This document shows positions 24,652 to 35,900 of a DNA stretch of 64,000 nt, one piece after another. How positions within the stretch are numbered: the stretch's first letter is position 1; each line of letters begins with the position of its first letter. The DNA is taken from positions 76,664,719 through 76,728,718 of the forward strand of contig NC_071668.1 in NCBI RefSeq assembly GCF_028554725.1. Direction: 5' to 3'. Both the position numbers and the translations under genes were made by a program. The stretch comes from Zeugodacus cucurbitae (lineage: Eukaryota; Arthropoda; Insecta; Diptera; Tephritidae). Under the pieces are notes generated by a model, which was not told where the DNA came from, did no database searches, and worked only from the letters and a program-made list of their open reading frames with translations.

Positions 24652-25560
24652 AGGGTGATCTATTTCGAGGTTTTCTGCTTTTTTAAAGAAAAAAAATACA
24701 GAAAAATCAAATATAATGGGACTGTTTATTATCATTCGAAAGAACATTCTTTGGCATTTATATATTAAAGATTCTCTCTTTCAAATATTGGCCGCGGTTA
24801 CGTCTCGGAAGGTCCTTCGTTGAGTCCAATTTGCGATGATATTTTGCTCCAAGGCCTGAATCGAAGTGGGATTGTCCGCATAGACTTTAGACTTTACATA
24901 TCCACACAGGAAAAAGTCTAACGGTGTGATATCACGGGATCTTGGTAGCCAATCGATCGGCTCGAAACGTGAAATTATCTGTTCATCGAAGTGTTCTCTC
25001 AAAAATCCATAGATAGATACGATGTGTGGGAAGTGCCGTCGTGTTGTTGAAACCAAATGTCACCAGATCACGAGCTTCAATAGTCGGTTATCATGGCGTG
25101 ATAATGGTCGCTGTTGACAGTTACGTTCTCATCGGCATCATTTTTGAAGAAATATGAACCGATAATTCCACCGGCCCACAAACCACGTCAAATTGTTGTT
25201 TTTTCTGGATGAAATGGCAGCTCTTGAATCTCTTCAGGTTGCTCTTCGTCCCAAATGCGACAATTTTGCTTGTTTACATACTCATTGAGCCTGAAATGCG
25301 GGTCATCGCTGAACAGAATTTGGCTCGAAAACATTGGATCTTCTTCTTGTACAAGCAGTATTTTGAACGCTTTCAATTTAAGATCTCGACGTAAAATTCA
25401 CTAAGTCGTTTCATACGTCAGTCCGAGTTGCTGCGAACGGCTCCGAATCGACTCTCTACGGTCTTCGTGTATACTCTCAGTTACGGCAGCCATATTTTCA
25501 CTGCGTGTTGGACGTGGTCTATTCGGTCGAATACTATCCAATAATGAATGCTGGGTCTCA
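24652..25560 (-). mobile_element. Decayed DD41D mariner-like element, copy 1
   Basis: The left end is TA followed by AAGGGTGATC-TATTTCGAGG. The minus strand then encodes pieces of an IS630/Tc1/mariner transposase in several frames. In order: RSENMAAVTESIHEDRRESIRSR (interrupted), SQQLGLTYETT, then ILFSDDPHFRLNEYVNKQN (first catalytic Asp), EEQPEEIQELPFHPEKTT, and finally HFDEQIISRFEPIDW...SRDITPLDFFLCGYVKSKVY (third Asp in TPLD). Stops, frameshifts and a deletion of the middle make it dead. The other terminus was not found near 25560. The copy at 61640 has the same terminus. Confidence 0.8.
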
Positions 25561-27426
25561 AGATGGGTAATAATAACGGAATAACCTTTAGAACGATAAG
25601 ACGATGGGTGAAGACGTAGGTTCTTGCAGCCCCTACGATAAGCTGGTCTTGGGGTTTAGCACAATGCGATGTTTTATTCAAAGACATCGGTCTAATAACT
25701 TTAGAGAGGTTAATCGAAAGCGCCCAACCCTCTCCGTAAACCATTACAGACAAAGTAAATTCTACAACAAATCGCATTAAAATTTCAGTGCCACAAATTA
25801 ACATTGCAAAGTAAGTTTTCCAAGTGTTGCCGCAAATGCGTAAATTAACATTTAAATACGCGCCAAGAAGGGTAAGAAAAGCGGAAATGCTAAGCACGGG
25901 AAGGGAAGTAGTAAAGCAAGCGCTGCAGTACAAGTGAAAGCAAGTGCATTTACAAATCTATGTGCCCCCATATTTTGCACTACAAGTTGTTGCATGCAAC
26001 ACCATGCTGCCACAAGCGCACAAACCAAAGACTGGAGCGGCATGTTTGTATGTGTGCGAGTGTTGTCAACCACTAAACAGAATAAACTCATTTGCGCTGT
26101 GGCAACTTTGTCAACGCTTTGCAGACAACCAACCTAAGCAGCGGGGTGGGAGGAGGAGCGTAAAAGTAGTGAATTTTCGCGCACCTGTTAAAGCCTTTTT
26201 TGGTGTGGCAAGCACACGGAATCAAATATACATATATAAGTCGGTGAGCACTTACACCGCGCAATGCTTGTAATTCACCGCGGTTCTATGGCGTTGCACG
26301 TTCGCACCTTTATTGACAGTAGTTGCATGCCCCAAACCAAGCGCCAACAAAACAACACAGCATCAGCCATTAACCGCTTACCCGCGCACAAGCTGCGACC
26401 CGGTGAACTTTGAGCGCGTGTTGCCGACTTTGTGGCGGTGCAAATAAAATAACAACAAAAACACCGTAGTAAAGTGGCCACTTTGTTAATGTGCGCCTTC
26501 TTTGAGTGCAAGTTGTGGGGCGCTTCAGCGTGCCTGTGTGTGTTCCACTGGCTGTTAATTCCGTAAAAACTGGCATTTTCGATTTTCATGTTCGTTTTTA
26601 TCGCCGCATCTGGCGACTTTGTTTCGCCGCTGGCGCACACGGGCCGCGTGTGTGTTGTGACGCCAATATTCCAGCTGATTTTAAGGTGGCGCACAAGTCG
26701 TTCCCGTTGCTTTTGCTTCAGTTGCTTGCTTTGTTCTACCGTCTATTGTGTCATTTCAGTTCGCAGTTCATTTAACTTGCTTCGTGACGCTGCCAAAAGT
26801 GCGGCGGGGCATTTGAAAGTGTGTACTCACGCACGTTCCAACTGTTGTGCAAAGGAATTCGTTACAAGCGCTCAATCGTCGCGCTCGTAAATGAAGTGAT
26901 TGCCACACACCCTCCTCCCTTCGGCGGTGATTTCTCTCCGTAAATTCGCGTCAATATAATTAACGAGAGTCGGTATTAACGGCGCGCCGCTTACCGCTGC
27001 GAGGTTAAAAAGTCCTGTTAAGTCCATTGTTGCTTTTAAGCGATTTTTATTAGCCGACTCTCTTTGTTAAATCGCGCATTGTTTGCTCACGTGCATTTGA
27101 AATTCCTGCAACGTCGAGTCGTTGATGAAGATTTATGCTCTTTTATATACTCGTGGAACGTGTAGCTGTTTCACGATACAATGTGCTAGGATTTCGGTTG
27201 ATAAGGAATTTAAATGGTCTTTGGTATTCATAGTATGTTCTTAATTAAGTTATTTTGGTAGAAAAAATAATTATTTGTAGCGCCTTTTGCTTCCTAGACT
27301 TATATTTGTAGTGTCCTTTACTATTTGAAAGAGTCATATGAGACCGTCTTGAGACTTCTCGATACCTTAATAGTCTTCTTTTTTGGCACTACAATCGTGG
27401 TTCATACTGTGCTGAGAACACGCATC
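25561..27426. other. Non-coding stretch
   Basis: Moderately GC-rich with many short ORFs on both strands. None has a signature I recognise or paired splice sites I could defend. Confidence 0.5.
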
Positions 27427-28290
27427 TTAGCCAGTTGCCTCTATCCTATGCGAAGTCACAAAAAATTTTATATTCCATGTGGAGACTGGTCTCTTTGCAC
27501 TTGGTCCTTCCATTGGCTGCGTAGTCGCACTTGCTCCCATTGTCCACCCATTGGTATCGAATCGAAGGAGCATTTCATTTCCATGAATATGAGATGGCCT
27601 TATTAGCACATTCGTTGGATTTTTATGCAACTTAACTATATCCATGTTGCCGTGGTGCTCATACAGTTCATGGTTCCATATTCGGCGTATAATAGGACGA
27701 GAATGAGAAGAGCCTTATAGAACATAATTTTTGTTCGTCTCGTGAGTCTGCTTCTCAACAGCCTAGCGATCCTAAAGTAACATCTATTGGCAAGAGTTAT
27801 TCTGCGCTTGAACTCTAGACTTAGATTGTTGGTGGTATTTATGCTGGTTCCAAGATAAAGTCCTTTACTTTGTCAAATTTATAGCTGCGAACAGTGACGT
27901 AGTTCCCAAGGCTCGAGAAATATTTGTTATTGGCCTTCAGGTACTTTGCCTTGCCCTCGTTTACTACAAGACCAACTACTTTTGGTTCCTTTTCTTGGCC
28001 TGAAAAGGCTCTGCTGACGCAAGAGAGGGAGCGTCTGGTATCATAGAGGTCATTTTCGTTTTGACAGATTTGAGAGTTGACGGAGTTATGCTCAAAGTCA
28101 TTCTATATAACCGCATGAGTTTTGCAGGGATATAAAATGTAGACATGGCCTTGAATAGGCAGTACCTGTCAGTGCTATCGAAAGAGGCTTTGGCTGATCC
28201 CGCCACGCCAGTCAGTATTTCTTCGGTCCTGGGGCCTTGTTCTTGTTAAGCCACCATAGCGCTGTTTTCACCTCGTCTTAGTCGATACCT
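27427..28290 (-). mobile_element. Decayed LINE reverse-transcriptase fragment
   Basis: On the minus strand, in order: DEVKTALWWLNKNKAPGP (RT fingers region, about 28285-28225); then ASFDSTDRYCLFKAMSTFYIPAKLMRLYRMTL, interrupted (28185-28090), which is the palm motif A block (A.FDS.DR..L..AM...GIP.KL.RL); then VVNEGKAKYL and LGNYVTVRSYKF (27965-27870); then LSLEFKRRITLANRCYF (27820-27770) and RSRLTRRTKIMFYKALLI. These are successive landmarks of RTE-like or related LINE RTs. The catalytic Tyr-Ala-Asp-Asp box is not preserved. Several frameshifts are present. The element may continue to about 27430 as degraded C-terminus. Confidence 0.8.
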
Positions 28291-29997
28291 TAATGGTAAC
28301 TATGCTATACGGTTACATATTGAAGCCAAAACAAATTCATCTTCGATAGAAAAAACGCGCTTCAAGATATCGTTTGCACGCAACTAACGGCTCAAGACTT
28401 CAAAAAGGTTAGTTTAGTAGTGTCGAAATACAATTTTCGAAGATCTAGAAAATATTGTAGCTTTTGGTAATCATCGTAATAAAGTTATCTTACAACTGTA
28501 TACTCCAAACACTCTCAGACATCACATATTCCTTTACCACGCACAAGCCAAGATTCCCTCATCAAATGACTTTATCACACCAGCACCACTTACAGAAAAC
28601 CATCTCGAGTTTAGGCTAAATCTGCGCCGAAAATCAGGCGAATGTCACGACAAACACGAAATCAAATGTGTAAACGCTTAAGGGCAAAACAAATGTACGA
28701 GTGAAATCCAAAAGTGTTAAATCGCGGCCAAAGTGGTAAACAAGCCAAGCGATTGTGTGAGCCTGCCGCCTCTAGCTCGTATTTACCGCATAACCGCATC
28801 TTCATTTTACTACTTAAACAATGAAAATGCATGTGTGTGTGTGTGCCAGCCTCGAACTGCATATACTCCTACTCTCATGCTGCGAGCCACAAGTAGTACA
28901 ACGTATAGGGCACTTATTTATGCACAAGTCACTTGAACGTTAAGCAGAAAGCAAAGAGGAAAGCCTTGAAGTGTCGAGAGTTGAGCGTCGAGTGTTGAGG
29001 GCGAAAGGAGTTAAGTGTTGAGGTAGCAGCAGCGGAAGTGTGTGAGAGTGTTCGCATCACCTATCCTTTGCCGAGTGCCGCTGGATTTCAAATATGCAAA
29101 GGTGTGGCGGAGTGCAGGAGTGTGTGTGTTTGGGCTTGCGAAGGAGTCAGCAAATGTATATACGCTACTAAATTGCGGCGCGCCAAGAAGTATGCTCGTT
29201 TATTATAAGTGCGCTGCGGCGGCTGTGGCACACAAATGCAAAACACTCTTTCAGACACACACACACACTAAAGCCTTCACACGGGCACACCGCCAAAGCT
29301 TACACACACACACACCACTGTTGTTGCTATTGTCGACAGCAGAAATTGAATTGGCGGCGCTGCAGTCCCGCTTTTACGTCATTTCTCTTTCTCTCTCCAT
29401 CGGTTTTCACCAGCTGAAAAGTCAGCCGCTTCTTTATTTTTTTTGTTTTCTTGCCGGAAGTGAGCATTAAATACAATTCAGTGTGGAAAAAAACGTACGC
29501 GGAAGAAAAACGATCGACGTGGAAAACCAGCAAAAAGCGTCGAAAAATAATGCCTTGGCTACAGCAGAAGACGCGCCAGCAAAAAATTGCCCTCGAACGG
29601 AAGTGGCAGTGTTGCATATTTTAAGCTTTGAAAAGCGGCGGTGACGCTGTTGAATGTCAGACAAATTAATTATTTACAGCAAACTTACAAATGTTTTTGT
29701 TGTTTTTACTTGCTCGCGCTGTAAGTGCATTTGGTTGGTGAGGGAAGGAGGATGCATGGTGGCTGTTGGAGTTGAGCGCGAAAGCAGAAGACAAATTAGT
29801 GAAGCTGTGCCTTCGAGTGTTGCGATTTTTTACCAAAATGGAAACATCAACTAGTAGTTGCTGGCGTTTGCTGGGCAAGAGGGGCGGACGGGCGTGAAAG
29901 GAAAATATCATTTTGCATTAAGGAAGACAAAGTGTGTGGCGAAGTAGCGATAAGTGGTGTATTTGTTTCAGAGTTCATTTAAGTATTTTAAAAAAGT
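28291..29997. other. Non-coding stretch
   Basis: CA/TG runs near 28830 and 29257-29320. Nothing recognised. Confidence 0.5.
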
Positions 29998-31018
29998 AAT
30001 GGGATTGGTAATGGTATTGGTATTCTACTCGGTACTGATATTGACATTCGTTTGGGGTGTATATACATTGGAGAATGATATTAACACTGATACTTTTACT
30101 GTTATGGGTGTCGCTATTGAAATTGATATTGGTATTGGTAATGGTATTGTTATTGGTATGGGTATTGGTATTGGTATTGGTATTGATATTGGTATTGGTA
30201 ATGGTATTGGTATTGGTATTGGTATTGGTATTGGTATTGGTATTTGTATTGGTATTGATATTGGTATTGATATTGGTATTGGTATTGGTATTGGTATTGA
30301 TATTGGTATTGATATTGGTATTGGTATTGATATTGATATTGGTATTGGTAATGGTATTGTTATTGGTATTGATATTGGTATTGATATTGGTATTGGTATT
30401 GGTATTGATATTGGTATTGATATTGGTATTGGTATTGATATTGATATTGGTATTGGTAATGGTATTGTTATTGGTATTAGTATTGGTATTGGTATTGGTA
30501 TTGATATTGGTATTGGTATTGGTATTGGTATTGGTATTGGTATTGGTATTGGTATTGGTAATGGTATTGGTATTGGAATTGGTATTGGTATTGGTATTGG
30601 TATTGGTATTGGTATTTGTATGGGTATTGGTATTGTATTGGTATTGGTATTGGTATTGGTATTAGTATTGGTATTGGTATTGTAATTGGTATTGGTATTG
30701 GTATTGGTATTGGTATTGGTATTGGTATTAGTATTGGTATTGGTATTGTAATTGGTATTGGTATTGATACTGGTATTGGTAATGGTATTGGTATTGGTAT
30801 TGGTATTGGTATTGGTATTGGTATTGGTATTGGTATTGGTATTGGTATTGGTATTGGTATTGGTATTGGTATTGGTATTGGTATTGGTATTGGTATTGGT
30901 AATGGTATTGGTATTGGTATTGGTATTGGAATTGGTATTGGTATTGGTATTGGTATTGGTATTGGTATTTGTATGGGTATTGGTATTGTATTGGATATTG
31001 ATGTTAGAATTGGTTGAT
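29998..31018 (+). repeat. GGTATT hexamer array, almost C-free
   Basis: About 900 bases (30120-31010) are built from GGTATT with the variants GGTAAT, GATATT, GTTATT, GGAATT and TGTATG. The plus strand there holds a single C, near 30769. A higher-order repeat is visible: TTTGTATGGG at 30615 and 30968, and GGAATT at 30575 and 30928, both 353 bases apart. A shorter block ending AATGGTATTGTTATTGG occurs three times (near 30140, 30350 and 30457). The long frames (Gly-Ile or Val-Leu dipeptides) are a by-product of a six-base unit and are not called as protein. Confidence 0.95.
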
Positions 31019-31254
31019 ATTGATATTGAAGAGATCGCTTTGCTCTACACCTGTATGATATTATGTATAATCAGTGAAAAAAAAAAAAAATGTATGCAGA
31101 TGGGCATAAATCAGGCATCTCTGGAAACATCTGACGAAAACAGTATTTTTTACCAAAAACGGAGAGTGACTGCAGAGCACCACCTGCCTTTTGACTTATC
31201 GCTCACATTCAGCGTGGCATGGTAATTTTTCATTTGACATACAACAAAGTCGCA

Positions 31255-31318
31255 AGCAAGTACCTAAAACGGTTAATATTTTTGAGCGCAAGTACCTAAA
31301 ACGGTTAATATTTTTGAG
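31255..31318 (+). repeat. Perfect 32-bp tandem duplication
   Basis: GCAAGTACCTAAAACGGTTA followed by ATATTTTTGAG occurs twice with a 32-base period, TACC starting at 31261 and 31293. The two units look identical, so the duplication is recent. Confidence 0.85.
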
Positions 31319-32888
31319 GAGTATCCCCGCACACACACATGTAGAATATATTTTATAATTAATCACACCTTGTTTCAAGCTTTCATCAACGCACCCTCAT
31401 TAGAGTGTTTTCACACCGTCAAAATTATACACATTTCTATGCCGTTACATAAAAACAGATGTGTGTCGCATGCAACACGCGACTGAACCAATTTAAAGCC
31501 CCTGCAATTATCGCTGTTGTCGCCAGATCTCATACCCAGACGCTTGTACTTCATACATACACACTTGCAACAGCCACAATGGCGCACATACAACAATGTG
31601 TATTATATGAGCGCCGCGGGTGTCCAATTTTTTTAAATAATGATAATCTCAGTAAAGTGGGTGTGGCACCGCGCTTATTGTTGCCACACCAAAAGGTGTA
31701 ATGCGTTTTTTTGGGGTCCAAAGAAAAATGTTTAAATATTCAAAACATAACAAATTGCTTTAGAATGCTTTCGTGAAATATGTTGGCCCTTTATGGGTGT
31801 GTGAGTGTGTGCGTGTGAATACATTTTTAAAATGTGACTTGAATATTAAATTCACATAATTTGTAATGAATAAATATCCCGGTGCTTGGGTGTGTATATG
31901 CATTTTAATGGCCTTTGTAGTCGCTTGCAAAGTGTTGCAGCGAGGCGTCGAGTCAAACTCAATGACATTTATGATTTGCATGAATTTTTAATTAAAACTG
32001 AAGCGCAAATTTGGGTTTTCGGCCTAAAATATAATGACCAGCGCAGAGTGGATGTGAAAAATATGACTTTAATCAACATTTATAAGGTCAGAAAAATCTC
32101 AGATTTCTCGAAGGTGACATTAACTGCGTCAAATAAAAATTACATGAGATTTTATATTTTTAAATTTACAAAATTTGAGCTCGAATTGAGCTGTTGTAAT
32201 GAAAGTATATTAAAAGCATATTTATTAAATATGCATGCGCCTTCAGCAATGCACTAATAAGTGAGTAATACGTCACATCTGTTAGGATCCAACTAAAATT
32301 ATCTTCACTTGATTGCCAGCTCACATACTTCATGATATTAATTTGGCTGCTCATGAATATATACGCCTCACATATGTCTGCACAGTCTTAGCAAATGCCA
32401 TATGTGTTAAAATTGTTAATTTGTGAGCATAATGAAGCAGCGGGTAACCAATTATAATTACATCATACATAAATTATGAAATTGTATGAAAATTTAAGCA
32501 ACTTATTGCTGACAGCAGGTGATTTATTTTCGTTATGAAAGGGGTTGATGGTTACATATATTAATATTATTTAGGTTATGGGACCATAAGTTCTCTAACA
32601 AGAAATTGATCAGGTTTTATAGCAGCTTACCAACCAAACCCACTCCATTTCCCTTCACAAAAACAAGAAGTAATCAAAAATTGGATACGGTCTTAGACAG
32701 GCATTTATAAGTTGAAAATTTATTTATTTCACTTTATTAGAGATTTGAAGACGCTTTAATATCTCTCAAACACTATCGACAACTTTCACCTTCCTAACTT
32801 TCCATAATCTGTCGACCAACACCTCAAAACCACACCTAAAAATTAGAAGGAAACCCAAACAGTGATGATTGCACCGATATTCAGACCG
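31319..32888. other. Region downstream of TEP-A
   Basis: AT-rich, no gene or element recognised. Confidence 0.5.
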
Positions 32889-32894
32889 TTTATT
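32889..32894 (-). terminator. Polyadenylation signal of TEP-A
   Basis: AATAAA on the minus strand, about 62 bases beyond the TGA stop at 32956. Confidence 0.55.
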
Positions 32895-32955
32895 GGCATA
32901 TGTATATAATGTATTCTCGTATAGAATTGTAATTCATCTCACGAAAGCACTGTCT

Positions 32956-35900
32956 TCATTGACATGCCTTCTTGCACTCTTCATCGTCCTCGCAAATATC
33001 GCACAACTTCGAGACGACTTCGTAGTAAACCGTTGCACGTTTCAAAGTATCATAATAATCATAGAGCACAATGGAAGCGGGTTTCTGTTGGGCAACCGCA
33101 TATAGGCGCAGCGCTTCGATGGACAAACATTGAATTTCTCTCTTGGGCAGACTTTCGAAGTAGATCGCAATCAAGGTGTCCGATTTCTGTGTCTCCACTT
33201 GCTGCAAGTAATTTTCATTTCTTTACATATATATAAAACCAACTTTTTTAAAAGCACAATTACCCTGACGCGTGGCACGCTTTTGAGGCGTTCAAAGGCC
33301 TCCCCATCGGCGACATAACCAGAGGGTAGCGTCACTTCTAAAATCGCCATATTCGATGCGTTCCCTTCACCGGTATATTCCACACAAGCATCCATTTCCA
33401 ATTTCAAGACTGGTGTGTTCTTATTGATTATGGTTTTGATTTCAAAACTGGGTTGCGGATCCTTCTCGAGCACATTATACTGATAGGCGATTTGCACTAA
33501 GGCAGCGCCTTTGCCCTTCGCAATGAAATCCACTGAGAGTGTTTTGTGTGGCAGCTATGAAGGAAGAATGGCAAAACTGTAAAGTCCAAGATCTCTAAGA
33601 TCTCGATCTTATTTCTTCGTAATATCACTTACCTCCACTGTTTGTAGCAACAATCCATTTTCCTCATCAACCTTTATGTTCTCCGTGCGTTCAACAGGGC
33701 CCTTAACCAACACAAGCACATCCATTATGCCTGGTTCATATTGCGCTTTTTCTGCGAAGCCAATTAGCGCTTGTAGCCCGACAACGGTGTCTTGTGTGGA
33801 TATGAAACCACCATAGCTATTGCGTTGGGCCACCAACCATTTCACAATAGACAATAAATCATCCACACCGACAAGATCGCCATCTAGTAGAGTTAGCAGC
33901 GCGTATGAGGTGATCTCAACATCGCCATTGGGTATCCAACGCCACCAGTGCTGCGAACGATGTTCTGAAGCCGACCACCACATGCGATCTTCAGCAGTTT
34001 TGGCAGTTGAGTTTAGTATTTCGAGTTGTTTGCCGGCTGACGGATGTCGCGCCAACTGTAAGGCGTACGCAGTTAAAGCCTTACCGAATATGTTGGCAGA
34101 TTTCTCGCTGTTCGCCAAAATGAAATCGAAGGCCTTGTCGACATTAGCTTGATATTCCTTGGTTAGTTGCTGTGTGTTGGAAGTGGGTTAGTTTTAATAT
34201 TCTTGAGGTTTCTTTAAAAAAGAGAATACCTTGTTTTCAATGAGCGTCAATAGAACATGCGCTGTCAATGCCACGCCTTCCTGACGTTCTGTGCCGAAGC
34301 GTACGTTGTTGGTGTCCACAAAAGTGCCATTTTCCGTTTGACGGTCGATGAGATATTTCAAGCTCTTCTCGAGTATTGCATCGTCTACTTTTATAAACTC
34401 TTGCAGTTGATGTAGCGAACGTGTCACATAGGCAGTTAGCCAGACGGAACCGTTCACATTTCTATCCTGAGCGCGGAAGGTGTCAAACGAACCGTCTTTC
34501 AGACGAAAGCCGAGCATGCGTTGATAACCCGTCTCCAAGTTTTGCAATATCTTTGCTTCCAAAGCGGGTGTGAGCTTGTTGATGTGCTGAGAGTGAAAAT
34601 ATGAATTACAGTAGGTCGCATAAACTTCTGTTGGAGTGAAAAAACTCTCACCTTTAGATATTTCAGCACCAAGTAATTGGGTATCAATGTCGACATAGTC
34701 TGTTCGGCACAACCGGTTGGCATGCGCAATAAATGCTCGAGGTTATTCAAAAGCGGTCCCAGCAAATCACCGATCACAGACACTTCAATATGCTCCGAGT
34801 TGGGCACTACATCAGCTGGTAGCACTAAATCGAAGCTCTGCCGTTGCTCGGGCAGAGATTCACAAAGAATGCGCGATTTGCGTACTCCGTCACGCCTTCG
34901 GGTACCACTTTCAGCATTTTGTGTATGGCATCACCGGCGAGTGGTGAGATAGCGGTATACTTCAACATAATGTTGCCTATAATTTTGGGACGTAGCATAA
35001 ATGCGACTCCAGCTGAGGACAGTGCGGGTACATGTACGAGTTTTACACGTTTTACTTCGCTGGAGATCTCATTGGAGATTTCGGTGAACTCATATTCGCC
35101 ATCTGTATTGTCTAGTGTGATTTCGACATCCAGCGCTTTATCTAGGTAGTTGAAGACTAAAGCGGGCACATTGATGATTTCGCCTATAAGAAATAGAAGA
35201 ATTACATTACGAATTCGGCTAGCGGATATTACTACGTTTCGAAGGTAGTCTCAGTAACTCTAGTTTATAAGAGTTGTCAGTCTTCAATGGGATCTTAAGA
35301 AGCGTTATCACTGTTGATGGAGAACTAAGTTCCTTTATCCATCCTTGTACCGATATCTTACTCACCTCTCTTAACTGAATATGGCAACCTCACTGATATA
35401 AAGAAAGGTTGAAAAGTGACAATATCAGTATTATGCGTTGTAACACCAAGTCCATTCTCCGGGTGAATCGCGAAACCCGAGACTACCCAAGAAGTAATTG
35501 TGTCAGGGATTTTCTTTGTCCATATGAATTCCGCTGTTTGCGTGCTTAAAAGACAAGCCGTTATAATATTGCTTAAACATAGAATCCGAACCCGCAGACT
35601 TACTCTTCAATATCATCAAAAATCCACGTTTCTGCAAAATCTCTGCGTACTGTAACCTCCTGGCTTGCTGTAGAGGGTGTTACTAAGGAAACGGGGTTTG
35701 CAGCGAGTCCCATAGTACCCCCCGTTATACGCACGGCCGTCAGGTCTTCGAAGCGATTGTCAACTATGAAGTTAGTAAAAATTATAATGAAGCTGGAAGT
35801 AATACGTTGTCTTCTCTTACAGTTACCTGCGTTAGTCACTGGCGGTGTATAGTTGTAGAAATAGTTGCCATTTGTCATTGTAATAAGACCACTATGACCG

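Noticed and set aside
25481..25933. Minus-strand frame of 150 codons
   Set aside because: No family signature, odd composition, and it overlaps the end of a decayed mariner; probably chance.
29042..29470. Plus-strand frame of 142 codons
   Set aside because: CA repeats keep it open; no recognisable domain.
29954..31225. Long frames of Gly-Ile and Val-Leu dipeptides (up to 243 codons)
   Set aside because: They are the translation of a GGTATT hexamer array; several frames are open at once and there is no start context or splice site.
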